Assembly: GCF_003725535.1 (NCBI RefSeq)
Contig: NZ_RJSF01000038.1
Location: forward strand, 447 to 64,446
Direction of reading: 5' to 3'
From: Nocardioides pocheonensis
Lineage (GTDB): Bacteria > Actinomycetota > Actinomycetes > Propionibacteriales > Nocardioidaceae
DNA length: 64,000 nt
Both the position numbers and the translations under genes were made by a program. Each line of letters begins with the position of its first letter. The first letter of the stretch is position 1. Below, one piece after another: positions 1-8,952 of the stretch. The notes under the pieces were generated by a model, which saw only the letters and a list, made by a program, of their open reading frames with translations, had not been told where the DNA came from and did not search any database.

Positions 1-2759
1 GCATCAGCGGTCACGGTGAGCACGGCCTTGCTGGCCGCCACCGTCCGGACGACATCTGTTGCCGCGTTCCAGTTGCTGTCTCCGGCCTGGGACGCCGTCA
101 GCACGCAGCTGGTCGTGCCGCTGGTCATGGTGACGGTCCAGCCCGGTGTGGCGGGCGTGATCGAGCAGCCGCCGGTGGCGACCAGGCTGACCGGAAGGCC
201 CGAGCTGGCGGATGGGGTGACGTTGAACGACGAGCCGTAGACGGCAGGCGAGGTCGGCTGTGGGAAGTCGATGGTCTGGTTCTGCTGGGTGACCCGCGCG
301 AGGAAGGCGTTGTCGGAGCTGTACTGCGTCGCGTCGACGTTGTCGAAGAGGACGTTGATCCGGTCGTTGGTGTCCTTGACCGCGGTCGAGTGGTCGGTCC
401 CCACCGCGACTGTCTCGGAGACCGCGTTCGTCGAGGTGTAGCCGGACGGGTTGGTCCGGACGACGAAGTAGCGGGTGTTCTTCACGAGCCCGGACGTGAA
501 CGCCCACTGACCCGATGCCGGGGTGACCACAGGGCTACCGACCTGTAGGTCGGTCGCCCCTCCGTCGAAGCTGCCGTTGCTGTTCGTGTCCTTGTAGAGG
601 GTGACGGTGGCACCCGCGAGGCCGAGCTCGCCGGAGTCGAAGACACCGTTGCCGTTCGCGTCCAGGATCACCTGGCCGGAGATCAGCGCGGCGAACACCG
701 TCGTGGCCGCCGATGCGGTGTTGTTGGCCGTGTTCGAGTCGTCCTCCGCGCTCAGGATCTGCGCGGTGTTCGTCAGGGTCGTGCCGTTGTTGACGCCCGT
801 TCCGACGGTGACCTGGAAGGTTCTGCTGACGAGCGCCGAGTTCGCGAGCACCGTGCCCACGTTCCAGGTCAGCGTGTTGGTCAGCGAGTCGTAGACGCAG
901 CCGCCGGTGCAGCTGCCGGGCACGTAGGTCACGCCGGTCGGCAGGGTGTCGGTCAGCTGCGTGCCGGTGGCCTGGTTGGTGGTGCCGCTCCCGGAGGCCA
1001 GGTTCCTGTAGTTGACGGTGTAGGTCATCGACTGCCCGGGGCTCACGGCGGTCGGCCCCGTCTTGGTGACCTGGAGATCGGGAGACCCTGGTGCGGCGGC
1101 CGGCTTGAAGATGCCGAGCGTGCCGGCGCCCTTGATCTGCAGGGAGTTGCCGGAGAAAGCGTGTGCCCCGGCCCGCATCTTGGTGTTGAAGGTGATCGAG
1201 CCGGCACTGTCGTTGCTGATCGACGCCGTGAACGTGTACTTCCAGATGTCGCCACCGCTGGCCGTCGAGAAGGTGACCGCACCCATGCTGACGTTCGCCG
1301 ACGGAGTGAACCCGGTCAGGCTCTCGAGGCCGGCGGTGGCACCCGAGGCGTGGTCGATCTCGATCGTGAAGGTGTTGGGTGTGGAGTTCGCTTGTCCGGC
1401 GTCGAACGCCAGACGCAGCGGGATGGTTTGCAGCTCGGCCCAACCGTCCAGACTCGTGCTCTGCCACGGGCACGGCGCCGGGGACGCACAGGCGGGGTTG
1501 GACTGTCCCTGAAGGGCGCCCTTGAGCGCGCTTGCTGCGACGACGTACGGGCCCACGAACGGCCCACCGCTGCCGGCAACCCCCTGCGGGACGACCGCCG
1601 TCGTCGAGCTGTCGCCCAGCGCCCGCGCCAGGTTGACCCGGCCGTTGCCGGTGTCTGAGACGGAACCCGCGGGGTCGGCCGTGCGCGCGAGCCGCCCGAC
1701 GACGACACCGTTGGAGGCCGACGCGTCGTTCGCCTTCACCAGCGCCGCGGCACCGGCGACGATCGCGGCCGAGGCCGACGTGCCGGTGACCGAGCCGGAA
1801 CCGTCGGCGATGTCGACGCCGGGAGCGCCGAGGAAGGTGTCGTCGCCGGAGTTGGAGCTCGTCCAGAGCGAGTCGTCGCGGGTCGTGGCGGAGACACCGA
1901 CCACCTTGGCGGCGCCGGCCGGGTACGTCGCAGTCGAGCTGCCGTCGTTGCCGGTGGCGGCCACGAGGACGGCGCCCTTCGACCAGGCGTAGTCGACCGC
2001 AGCCTGGAGCGCGTCGCTGCGACCGGGGTTGGAGAACGACATCAGGATCACGTCCGCACCGTGATCGGCGGCGTAGACGACCCCCGCCACGATGTCGGAG
2101 TCCTGGCCGGTCCCGTCAGCGCCGAGCACCTTGACCGGCATGACCGAGACGCCCGAGTACGCGACGCCTGCTGTTCCGACTCCGTTGTCGGTCTTCGCAG
2201 CCACGATCGTGGCCATCGCGGTGCCGTGACCGTTGGGGTCGGCGGTGGTGTCGGAGCCCGCCAGCATCGAGGCGCCGGGGACGAGCTTGCCCGTGAGATC
2301 GTCGCTCGGGTCCACGCCGGTGTCGAGCACGGCGACCGTGGCCGTGCCGCCCGGGACCACCGTGCCGAAGGCCTGGTCCCAGCCGATCTTCGGCAGAGCC
2401 CACTGGTCGCCGTACGCCGGGTCGTCAGGCGTACCTTCCACGGCCCGCACGCGATCGGCTTCCACACTCTCGACGCGGGGGTCGGCTCGCAGGGCGTCCG
2501 CCCCTGCGGCGGTCACGTCGACGGCGTACATGTGCAGCTGCGGCACCGAGGAGAGCTGGACCGCCGCGACGTCGGAGAGCAATGCTTCCTGCTCGGCGCC
2601 GGACGTGGTGGCAGCGAAGGTCACGATCTCCGAGCTGGTCGGGTCGACGGTGTCCGTGCGTGGAGCCGCCGAGGCGGACACGGCCATGCCGACGGTGACC
2701 AGGGACAGTGCAGCTGCGGCCGCGACGATGCGCGGCACCGAACTCTTGCTCTCGAACAT
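1..2759 (-). CDS. Secreted S8 (subtilisin-like) serine protease with C-terminal DUF11, SdrD-B-like and Ig-like modules; 3' end outside window
   Basis: The reading frame stays open from the ATG at 2759 to the left edge, giving 919 codons with no stop, so the C-terminus is missing. Residues 1-32 form a signal peptide (hydrophobic run ending AVSASA). An I9-like propeptide follows, then the peptidase: catalytic Asp about residue 146 (VLDTG), His about 178 (NGHGT), oxyanion Asn about 271 (ATGND) and Ser about 328 (GTSAS). After the protease come a DUF11-like module (TYTVNYRN, TLPTGVTYVPGSC), an SdrD-B-like module (GQVILDANGNGVFDSGE) and an Ig/MBG-like module (QTIDFPQPTSPAVYG). This is the layout of large secreted or surface-attached actinobacterial proteases. 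The start is supported by GGGGGAC about 10 bases upstream. Natural substrate and surface anchoring cannot be judged here. Confidence 0.9.
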   Translation of the reverse strand, partial: MFESKSSVPRIVAAAAALSLVTVGMAVSASAAPRTDTVDPTSSEIVTFAATTSGAEQEALLSDVAAVQLSSVPQLHMYAVDVTAAGADALRADPRVESVEADRVRAVEGTPDDPAYGDQWALPKIGWDQAFGTVVPGGTATVAVLDTGVDPSDDLTGKLVPGASMLAGSDTTADPNGHGTAMATIVAAKTDNGVGTAGVAYSGVSVMPVKVLGADGTGQDSDIVAGVVYAADHGADVILMSFSNPGRSDALQAAVDYAWSKGAVLVAATGNDGSSTATYPAGAAKVVGVSATTRDDSLWTSSNSGDDTFLGAPGVDIADGSGSVTGTSASAAIVAGAAALVKANDASASNGVVVGRLARTADPAGSVSDTGNGRVNLARALGDSSTTAVVPQGVAGSGGPFVGPYVVAASALKGALQGQSNPACASPAPCPWQSTSLDGWAELQTIPLRLAFDAGQANSTPNTFTIEIDHASGATAGLESLTGFTPSANVSMGAVTFSTASGGDIWKYTFTASISNDSAGSITFNTKMRAGAHAFSGNSLQIKGAGTLGIFKPAAAPGSPDLQVTKTGPTAVSPGQSMTYTVNYRNLASGSGTTNQATGTQLTDTLPTGVTYVPGSCTGGCVYDSLTNTLTWNVGTVLANSALVSRTFQVTVGTGVNNGTTLTNTAQILSAEDDSNTANNTASAATTVFAALISGQVILDANGNGVFDSGELGLAGATVTLYKDTNSNGSFDGGATDLQVGSPVVTPASGQWAFTSGLVKNTRYFVVRTNPSGYTSTNAVSETVAVGTDHSTAVKDTNDRINVLFDNVDATQYSSDNAFLARVTQQNQTIDFPQPTSPAVYGSSFNVTPSASSGLPVSLVATGGCSITPATPGWTVTMTSGTTSCVLTASQAGDSNWNAATDVVRTVAASKAVLTVTAD

Positions 2760-2961
2760 GCGAAACCGTCCCCCATGAAGGCGCAGGAGGCCGAACCCCA
2801 TCGGCCACGAGTGCTGCACGTTCATCATCAGGTCGGCGCACCGTGCCACGCCGAGAGTGCCCGGATGGGCGACCGAATGGCCCCAACGGGTCAGGGAGTC
2901 CTAGTCAGGGCGCGACGTCCTCAACCGGACATACCTCGCGATTCAGCCGCCGCTGGTCTAG

Positions 2962-4428
2962 TCAGGCGTGCGCCGCGTGCCGCCCCGCACGGCGCCCGAA
3001 GTACGAACCCTCGGCGAGCTGGGTGCCCGAGGAGTAGCCCTTGCCGTCCTGGGCGATGTTCGCGGCGCAGGCGCCGGCGGCGTACAGGCCCGGGATCACC
3101 GATCCGTCGGGGCGCTCGGCCTCGCCGTCCACGCTCGTGCGCATGCCGCCCAGCGTGAAGCCGGCGTACAGCGCCTTGCCGAGGGTGAGGTCGTAGGCGC
3201 CCCACGGGCCCTGGTCCTGGGGCTCGACCCACTCCGGCGCCTTGTGGAAGTCGGGGTCCTCCTGGGCGCGCGCGTGCTCGTTGTAGCGGTCGAGCGTCGC
3301 GGCGAGCCGGCCGGCCGGGATGCCGAGCGCCTCCTCCATCTCCGCGACCGTCTCCCACCCGTCGATGAACGGGCACAGCGGCATCGAGGGGTGCTCGATG
3401 TGCGCCGAGTCCACGATCAGGTACGCCGCCTGGTCGGGCTGGTCCATCACGAAGCCCGACGTGCGGGCGTGATAGCTGTCCTCGGCGACGAAGCGGTCGC
3501 CGAACTTGTTCACGATGATCCCGGTGACCAGCTGCGACGGCGGGTAGAAGGGCGCGGTGATGAACGGCTGGTCCATGAACTTCAGCTCGGCCCCGACGGA
3601 CTCGCCGAGCCGGATGCCGAGCCCGTCGTCGTAGGTGTTGCCGAGCACGAACAGCTTCGACCCGAGGGCGGGGGTGTTCTCGGCGACCATCTCCGGGTTC
3701 ATCACGAAGCCGCCGGCGGCGACGATCACCGCCTTCGCCCGCAGGAACCCGGTCTCCTTGAACTTCCTCCACGCGACGCCGACGACCCTGGTTTCCTCGG
3801 TGGTTGAGCCTGCCGAAACCACGAGGTTGGTCACGCCGGTCTCGTAGCGGACCTCGACCCCGGCCTCCTCGACCCGCTTCGAGAGCAGGTCCATCACCAT
3901 CTGGGTCCCGCCGGTGTCGCCGGGCACGGGCACCTTGTGGCCGCGCGGGGCCGGCTTGGCGAGGTCGCGGAAGGGGTGGACCTTCTCGTTGCCGGTGTAC
4001 ATCAGGCCCTCGGTGTTGGGCTGGATCACCGCCTTGCCCGGGAAGAACGAGCGCTCGAACTCGAAGCCGAGGTCCTCGATCCAGTCGAAGTGCTCCACGC
4101 TGTCCTCGCAGAAGGCGCGGATCTTCTCCGGCTCGGGGTCGCGGCTGACCGCCATCAGGTACTGGTACATCTCCTCGGCGCTGTCCTCGTGGCCGGTCGC
4201 CTGCTGCACCGCGGTGCCGCCGCCGAGGTAGAAGTGCCCGCCCGACATCGCGCTGGTGCCGCCGTACGTCGCGGCGCGCTCGAGCAGCACCACCCGCGCG
4301 CCGGCCCGGGCCGCCTCGAGGGCGGCGCAGCCGCCGGCGATGCCGAAGCCGATCACGACGACATCGGTGGTCTCGACGTCCTCGGGCAGGGTGGAGGCCG
4401 CGACGACCGCGGGGAGCTCGGTGGTCAT
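2962..4428 (-). CDS. FAD-binding dehydrogenase of the fumarate reductase / 3-ketosteroid dehydrogenase flavoprotein family
   Basis: This 488-residue protein has an N-terminal Rossmann FAD motif (VVVIGFGIAGG, about residues 23-33) followed by ARVVLLE and GGTSAMSGG. The C-terminal FAD motif is GLYAAGACAANIAQDGKGYSSG. These fit FAD_binding_2 oxidoreductases such as KstD-like enzymes. The acceptor and substrate cannot be read from sequence. I chose the ATG at 4428 because translation further upstream is low-complexity and runs antisense to the neighbouring antiporter gene. A 22-bp interspersed repeat is embedded in frame at about residues 203-210 and is translated as VSAGSTT. It probably sits in a loop of the second domain. 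The gene is divergent from the antiporter, with 129 bp between them. Confidence 0.88.
   Translation of the reverse strand: MTTELPAVVAASTLPEDVETTDVVVIGFGIAGGCAALEAARAGARVVLLERAATYGGTSAMSGGHFYLGGGTAVQQATGHEDSAEEMYQYLMAVSRDPEPEKIRAFCEDSVEHFDWIEDLGFEFERSFFPGKAVIQPNTEGLMYTGNEKVHPFRDLAKPAPRGHKVPVPGDTGGTQMVMDLLSKRVEEAGVEVRYETGVTNLVVSAGSTTEETRVVGVAWRKFKETGFLRAKAVIVAAGGFVMNPEMVAENTPALGSKLFVLGNTYDDGLGIRLGESVGAELKFMDQPFITAPFYPPSQLVTGIIVNKFGDRFVAEDSYHARTSGFVMDQPDQAAYLIVDSAHIEHPSMPLCPFIDGWETVAEMEEALGIPAGRLAATLDRYNEHARAQEDPDFHKAPEWVEPQDQGPWGAYDLTLGKALYAGFTLGGMRTSVDGEAERPDGSVIPGLYAAGACAANIAQDGKGYSSGTQLAEGSYFGRRAGRHAAHA
3799..3820 (+). repeat. 22-bp interspersed repeat (GGTGGTTGAG / TGCCGAAACC family) inside the FAD dehydrogenase gene
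   Basis: The plus strand carries the full 22-bp unit with ends GGTGGTTGAG and TGCCGAAACC. The host gene is on the minus strand and reads it as VSAGSTT. Identical units occur at 7646, 16085 and 28864. Confidence 0.9.
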
Positions 4429-4557
4429 GGGCCAAGGGTAGGCGCAAACTAGAACGAGTTCTACATTCGGCGACCACGATTCTGCGCGGATCTGGTGGCA
4501 GGGCCGGTCGCCTGCCTTCACTAGACTCGGGCACACCGCCGACCGCCGAGGTGCCCT

Positions 4558-6066
4558 GTGACACTCGACGTCCACACGCTCAACCAGGCTCTGCTGGCGG
4601 GCTGTGGCGTCCTGCTGGTCGCGATCCTGGCCGTGCGCGGGTCGGTGCGCCTCGGTCTCCCGAGCCTGCTGCTGTACCTCCTGATCGGCGTCGGTCTGGG
4701 CGACGCCGGCCTGGGCGTCGAGTTCTCCGACGCGAAGCTCGCCAACGCGCTCGGCTTCGCCGCCCTCGTCGTGATCCTGGCCGAGGGCGGTCTGACCACC
4801 CACTGGCACGAGATGCGGCCGGTCATGCGGCTCGGTGCCGCGCTGGCCACGCTCGGCGTGGCCGTGAGCGTGGGCGTCATGGCCCTGGCCGCCCACTTCC
4901 TGCTCGGCATGAGCTGGGAGCTCGCGGTCCTGCTCGGCGCGGTGACCTCACCGACCGACGCGGCGGCGGTGTTCTCGGTGCTGCGCCGGGTGCCTCTGCC
5001 CCAGCGCCTCAACTCCACCCTCGAGGCGGAGTCCGGCCTCAACGACGCGCCGACCGTGGTGCTGGTCACCCTGGTCAGCGCGGGCGGCCACCACGGCGTG
5101 CTCGCCTTCGCCGGCGAGGTGGTCTGGGAGCTCGCGGTCGGCGTGCTCGTCGGCGTCGGGGTCGGGTACGCCGGCGCCTGGCTGATGCGCCGCGCGGCTC
5201 TCCCGGCCTCCGGGCTCTACCCGCTCGCCGTACTGTCGCTCAGCGTCTTCGCCTACGCCTCGAGCGCGACGCTGCACGGCTCCGGCTTCGCGAGCGTGTA
5301 CGTCGCCGCGCTGGTCCTGGGCAACTCCGAGCTGCCGCACCGGGCGGCCACGCGTTCCTTCGCCGAGGGCATGGCCTGGCTGGCGCAGATCGGCCTGTTC
5401 GTGATGCTCGGCCTCCTCGTCTCGCCGGGCCGGATCACGCTCGAGCACGTCGGGGTGGCGGTGGCGGCGGGCCTCGTCCTGACCTACGTCGCGCGACCGC
5501 TCTCGGTCCTCGCGTCCGCCCTCGTCCAGCCGCTGCCCTGGCCCGAGCTCGCGTTCATCAGCTGGGCCGGGCTGCGGGGCGCCGTACCGATCGTGCTGGC
5601 GACGATCCCGCTCTCCGAGGGCGTCCACGGTGCGACACGCCTGTTCGACATCGTGTTCGTGATGGTGGTGATCTACACCGTGCTGACCGCGCCCACCCTG
5701 CCGACGGTGGCGCGGGTGCTCCGGGTGGCCCGACGCAGCGAGCCGCGCGACCTCGACGTCGAGGCGGCGCCGCTGGAGCGGATCGCCGCCGACCTGCTCA
5801 TGGTGACGATCTCGCCGAAGTCGCTGATGCACGGCGTCGAGGTCGGGGAGCTCCGCCTCCCGAAGGGAGCGTCGGTCTCGCTGGTCGTGCGCGACGGGAG
5901 CACCTTCGTGCCGCAGCCGCGCACCGTGCTGCGCCACGGCGACGAGCTGCTCGTGGTCACGCCGCGCAAGATCCGGGAGAAGACCGAGGAGCGCCTGCGC
6001 GCGGTCTCCCTCGGCGGTCGCCTGGCCCAGTGGCTCGGGTCCGACCCGCACCCGCCGGCGCCCTGA
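4558..6066 (+). CDS. Potassium/proton (or sodium/proton) antiporter, CPA1 NhaP2/CvrA-like with TrkA_C domain
   Basis: This 502-residue membrane protein has about 12 hydrophobic segments in the first 390 residues, with the CPA family landmarks LLGAVTSPTDAAAVFSVL and ESGLNDAPTVVLV; the paired acidic residues carry the ion. The C-terminal 90 residues form a TrkA_C-like regulatory domain (SPKSLMHGVEVGELRLPKGA). This combination matches NhaP2/CvrA proteins, which exchange K+ or Na+ for protons in pH and osmotic homeostasis. The start is GTG at 4558. The gene converges on the LytR_C gene with only 6 bp between stop codons. Confidence 0.9.
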   Translation: MTLDVHTLNQALLAGCGVLLVAILAVRGSVRLGLPSLLLYLLIGVGLGDAGLGVEFSDAKLANALGFAALVVILAEGGLTTHWHEMRPVMRLGAALATLGVAVSVGVMALAAHFLLGMSWELAVLLGAVTSPTDAAAVFSVLRRVPLPQRLNSTLEAESGLNDAPTVVLVTLVSAGGHHGVLAFAGEVVWELAVGVLVGVGVGYAGAWLMRRAALPASGLYPLAVLSLSVFAYASSATLHGSGFASVYVAALVLGNSELPHRAATRSFAEGMAWLAQIGLFVMLGLLVSPGRITLEHVGVAVAAGLVLTYVARPLSVLASALVQPLPWPELAFISWAGLRGAVPIVLATIPLSEGVHGATRLFDIVFVMVVIYTVLTAPTLPTVARVLRVARRSEPRDLDVEAAPLERIAADLLMVTISPKSLMHGVEVGELRLPKGASVSLVVRDGSTFVPQPRTVLRHGDELLVVTPRKIREKTEERLRAVSLGGRLAQWLGSDPHPPAP

Positions 6067-6072
6067 CCGGGG

Positions 6073-6588
6073 TCAGCTGCAGGTGGCCTCGGGCTGCGGC
6101 AGCTCGATCTTCGTCGGCGCCTTCGGGTCGAGCCGCTTGAACCGGTCGCCGATCACGACGTCGACACCAGGACCCATCTCCTGGTCGCTGTGCACCACCT
6201 GCGTGGCCTTCCCGAGTGCCTTGGCGACCAGCTCGGCGGCCGGGTCGTCGGACTTCGTGGTGTACACCGCGGCCCGATCGGCCCGGATGCCGTCCGGGGC
6301 GTTGCCGACCTGCCCGGGTTTGAACCCGGCGCGCTCGAGGAGGTCCATGGTCGCCTGGGCGCGGCCCGAGAGCTTGCCGGAGTTGAAGACGCTCACGGTG
6401 ACGTCCGCGCGGCGGACGAAGCGGCTCACCTTCTGGTCGGTCGGCTGGCAGGTCGGCGAGGTCGACGTGGACGAGCCCAACCCCTCGAGCGGCGTGGTCG
6501 CTGCGTGGTAGCCCCAGACCGCCATCCCCACCAGCACGGCGAGCAGGACCAGCAGCGTGGCGCCGGTGGTCAGCCTGCGCTGCGTCAT
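6073..6588 (-). CDS. LytR C-terminal domain membrane protein (Cei-like)
   Basis: The protein has 171 residues. One N-terminal membrane anchor (TTGATLLVLLAVLVGMAVWGY) is followed by a Ser/Thr-rich linker and an extracytoplasmic LytR_C domain: VTVSVFNSGKLSGRAQATMDLLERAGFKPGQVGNA, then a VVIGDRF stretch near the end. Proteins with this layout, such as mycobacterial Cei, are linked to envelope integrity. The LytR_C domain stands alone here, without the LCP phosphotransferase domain. The start ATG at 6588 overlaps the stop of the upstream gene (ATGA), so the two are translationally coupled. Confidence 0.85.
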   Translation of the reverse strand: MTQRRLTTGATLLVLLAVLVGMAVWGYHAATTPLEGLGSSTSTSPTCQPTDQKVSRFVRRADVTVSVFNSGKLSGRAQATMDLLERAGFKPGQVGNAPDGIRADRAAVYTTKSDDPAAELVAKALGKATQVVHSDQEMGPGVDVVIGDRFKRLDPKAPTKIELPQPEATCS

Positions 6589-6881
6589 TCCTCCACCTCG
6601 AGCACCCGTGCGTGCACCACGTGCCGCTGCTGCAGCGCTGCCCGCAGCGCGCGGTGCAGGCCGTCCTCGAGGTACATCTCCTCGCGCCACAGCACCACGT
6701 GGGCGAACAGGTCGCCGAAGAAGGTCGAGTCCTCGTCCAGCAGCAGGTCGAGCTGGAGCGTGTCCTTCGTCGTGACCAGCTCGTCGAGGCGCACCGGCCG
6801 CGGTGGGAGCGCGGCCCAGTCGCGGGCCCCCAGACCGTGGTCCGGGTAGGGCCGTCCCTGGCCGACGCGCTTGAAGATCAC
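6585..6881 (-). CDS. Small conserved actinobacterial protein, ParB-like DGxHR motif (often annotated as VapB-family)
   Basis: This 98-residue protein starts at GTG 6881. It contains LDELVTTKDTLQLDLLL, then FAHVVLWREEMYLEDGLHRALRAALQ. The DGLHRALRAA segment resembles the DGHHR core of ParB/sulfiredoxin-fold proteins (inference). From memory, relatives are often labelled VapB antitoxins in databases. No toxin gene is adjacent; the partner is the LytR_C protein, coupled by a 4-nt overlap. The function is unknown. A role linked to the envelope protein is more likely than a toxin-antitoxin pair. Confidence 0.8.
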   Translation of the reverse strand: MIFKRVGQGRPYPDHGLGARDWAALPPRPVRLDELVTTKDTLQLDLLLDEDSTFFGDLFAHVVLWREEMYLEDGLHRALRAALQQRHVVHARVLEVEE

Positions 6882-6941
6882 CCCGCCATCATAGGAAGAC
6901 GAGTGCAACCGCCCGGGGGCGCTCTGTTCTAGGCTCCGGAC

Positions 6942-8510
6942 ATGGGTGAGGAGTCGATCAAGGCCGAGGTTGCCGCGGGCTACGCCTTCGAGGGCCCGGC
7001 CCTCGAGCTCGGCGGGCTGATGCTCGACGCCTCGCAGCTCTCCGACGTCCGGATCAGGATCCCGCTGTCCATGCTCAACCGGCACGGCCTGGTGGCCGGC
7101 GCCACCGGCACCGGCAAGACCAAGACGCTGCAGCTGATGGCCGAGCAGCTGAGCGCCGCGGGGGTGCCCGTGTTCGCCGCCGACATCAAGGGCGACCTCT
7201 CGGGGCTCTCCGTGGCGGGCGAGGACAACGAGAAGATCAAGGCGAGGGCGACCTCGGTCGGCCAGGACTGGAAGGCCACCGGCTACCCCGTCGAGTTCTT
7301 CGCCCTCGGCGGCCAGGGCACCGGCATCCCGCTGCGGGTCACGATGTCGGCGTTCGGCCCGACCCTGCTCAGCAAGGTGCTCGGCCTGAACGACACCCAG
7401 GAGTCCTCGCTGGGCCTGGTCTTCCACTACGCCGACAAGGCCGGCCTGCCGCTGCTCGACCTCGCCGATCTCCGCGAGGTGATCAAGTGGCTCACCTCCG
7501 ACGAGGGCAAGGCCGACCTCAAGGACCTCGGTGGCCTGTCCGCGTCGACCGCAGGCGTCCTGCTGCGTGAGCTGATCGCGTTCTCCGACCAGGGCGCCGA
7601 CGCGTTCTTCGGGGAGCCCGAGTTCGAGACCAGCGACTTCCTGCGGGTTTCGGCAGGCTCAACCACCGGCAAGGACGGGTACGGCCTGATCTCGCTCGTC
7701 GAGCTGCCCGATCTGCAGGACCGCCCCGCGGTGTTCTCGACCTTCCTGATGTGGCTGCTCGCCGACCTCTTCCACGACCTGCCCGAGGTCGGAGACGTCG
7801 ACCAGCCCAAGCTGGTGTTCTTCTTCGACGAGGCGCACCTGCTCTTCAAGGACGCCTCGTCGGCATTCCTCGACGCGATCGCCCAGACGGTACGGCTGAT
7901 CCGGTCCAAAGGCGTGGGCGTGTTCTTCGTGACCCAGTCGCCGACCGACGTACCCGACGACGTGCTGGGCCAGCTCGGCTCCCGCGTCCAGCACCAGCTG
8001 CGGGCGCACACGCCGAACGACGCCAAGGCGCTGAAGCAGACCGTCGACACCTACCCGACCAGCGGCTATCCCGACCTCGCCGAGGTGATCACCTCGCTCG
8101 GCATCGGCGAGGCGATCGTGACCGTGATGAACGAGAAGGGCGCACCGACCCCCGTCGCCTGGACCCGGCTGCGGGCACCGCAGTCACTGATGGCGGCCGC
8201 CGACCCAGCGGGGATGACCGCGGCGGTGAAGGCCTCACCCCTCTACGCCCGGTACGCCGAGCCGATCGACCGCGAGTCGGCCCGCGAGAAGCTCGCCGCC
8301 CGGCTCGAGCAGGGCGCTGCCAAGGCCGAGGCCGAGCAGCAGCAGGCCCCGGCGCCGCAGCAGCCGCCGGCGCCGCGCGCGCCCGCCCCGCGCCGCAAGC
8401 AGGAGAAGTCGGTGGTCGAGGAGGTGGTCACCTCGACGGCCTTCCGCCAGGTGATGCGCACCGCGGCCCGCGAGGTCGTGCGCGGCATCTTCAAGACCGG
8501 CCGGCGCTGA
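6942..8510 (+). CDS. HerA-like / DUF853 P-loop ATPase
   Basis: This 522-residue protein has a Walker A motif GATGTGKTKT (about residues 53-62) and Walker B VFFFDEAHLLF, followed by VRLIRSKGVGVFFVTQSP. This is the DUF853/HelA branch of HerA-FtsK ATPases. The C-terminus is Ala/Pro/Gln-rich (about 455-480) and ends in a basic helix. These proteins are widespread, and their DNA- or protein-translocation role is not well defined. A 22-bp interspersed repeat is inserted in frame at about residues 236-242 (VSAGSTT), between SDFLR and GKDGYGL. The start is ATG at 6942. A hairpin terminator follows the stop. Confidence 0.88.
   Translation: MGEESIKAEVAAGYAFEGPALELGGLMLDASQLSDVRIRIPLSMLNRHGLVAGATGTGKTKTLQLMAEQLSAAGVPVFAADIKGDLSGLSVAGEDNEKIKARATSVGQDWKATGYPVEFFALGGQGTGIPLRVTMSAFGPTLLSKVLGLNDTQESSLGLVFHYADKAGLPLLDLADLREVIKWLTSDEGKADLKDLGGLSASTAGVLLRELIAFSDQGADAFFGEPEFETSDFLRVSAGSTTGKDGYGLISLVELPDLQDRPAVFSTFLMWLLADLFHDLPEVGDVDQPKLVFFFDEAHLLFKDASSAFLDAIAQTVRLIRSKGVGVFFVTQSPTDVPDDVLGQLGSRVQHQLRAHTPNDAKALKQTVDTYPTSGYPDLAEVITSLGIGEAIVTVMNEKGAPTPVAWTRLRAPQSLMAAADPAGMTAAVKASPLYARYAEPIDRESAREKLAARLEQGAAKAEAEQQQAPAPQQPPAPRAPAPRRKQEKSVVEEVVTSTAFRQVMRTAAREVVRGIFKTGRR
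7646..7667 (-). repeat. 22-bp interspersed repeat inside the DUF853 ATPase gene
   Basis: This is the same 22-bp unit as at 3799 on the opposite genomic strand, but again read as VSAGSTT because the host gene lies on the plus strand. Confidence 0.9.
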
Positions 8511-8528
8511 CCTCACCCGCGGACGCAC

Positions 8529-8566
8529 GGAGCGGGGGCCGCCCCTCTCCGGTCGACCCCCGCTCC
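8529..8566 (+). terminator. Hairpin terminator after the DUF853 gene
   Basis: GGAGCGGGGG (8529-8538) pairs perfectly with CCCCCGCTCC (8557-8566) across an 18-nt loop, 19 bp after the stop codon. There is no U-tract, as is usual in high-GC actinobacteria. It may serve both converging units. Confidence 0.65.
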
Positions 8567-8605
8567 CACGACGCGGCGCCTGGCCCCGAGGTCAGGCGCA
8601 GCGCG

Positions 8606-8734
8606 TCAGGCGCACCAGCGGACGGCGTCGTCCATCATCGCTGCCAGCGGCAGCACGTGACGCAGCTCCGGACGCTCGCTGAGCACCTCGCTCAGGCCCA
8701 GCCGGAGACGGGCTTCGAAGTCGGACTGGCTCAT
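8606..8734 (-). CDS. Small hypothetical protein, 42 residues
   Basis: A short frame starts at ATG 8734 with GGGGG about 9 nt upstream. It encodes an acidic/amphipathic peptide (MSQSDFEARLRLGLSEVL, ending MMDDAVRWCA). The hydrophobic spacing suggests helices. I do not recognise the family, and expression is uncertain because the frame is short. Alternative upstream starts lack a ribosome-binding site. Confidence 0.4.
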   Translation of the reverse strand: MSQSDFEARLRLGLSEVLSERPELRHVLPLAAMMDDAVRWCA

Positions 8735-8952
8735 CGGAGACCCCCAATGTCGATTCGGCGGATTGTCACGTTCCAATCTGGCCGGATGACGTGTCGGGAC
8801 TGTTACGGGCGACGAAATCAGCGGTGAAGAAGCGCTCTCACCCCAGGACCTCCGGCGTCTAGCCCGCTCCGGTCCGAGCGTTGCCAACCCTCGGGGGCGG
8901 GCGTTGCATGGATCGGTGCGGAGACGCCGCACGGACTCGAGGAGGACAGACC

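Noticed and set aside
1-2759. Several short frames opposite or within the S8 protease (for example on the plus strand)
   Set aside because: The continuous minus-strand frame with signal peptide and full catalytic triad explains the whole segment.
4429-4896. N-terminal extension of the FAD dehydrogenase to 4896
   Set aside because: The extension is His/Gln/Asp-rich and antisense to the antiporter's first TM helices; the Rossmann fold begins normally after ATG 4428.
6585-6881. Toxin-antitoxin module
   Set aside because: No adjacent toxin gene; the partner is a LytR_C membrane protein.
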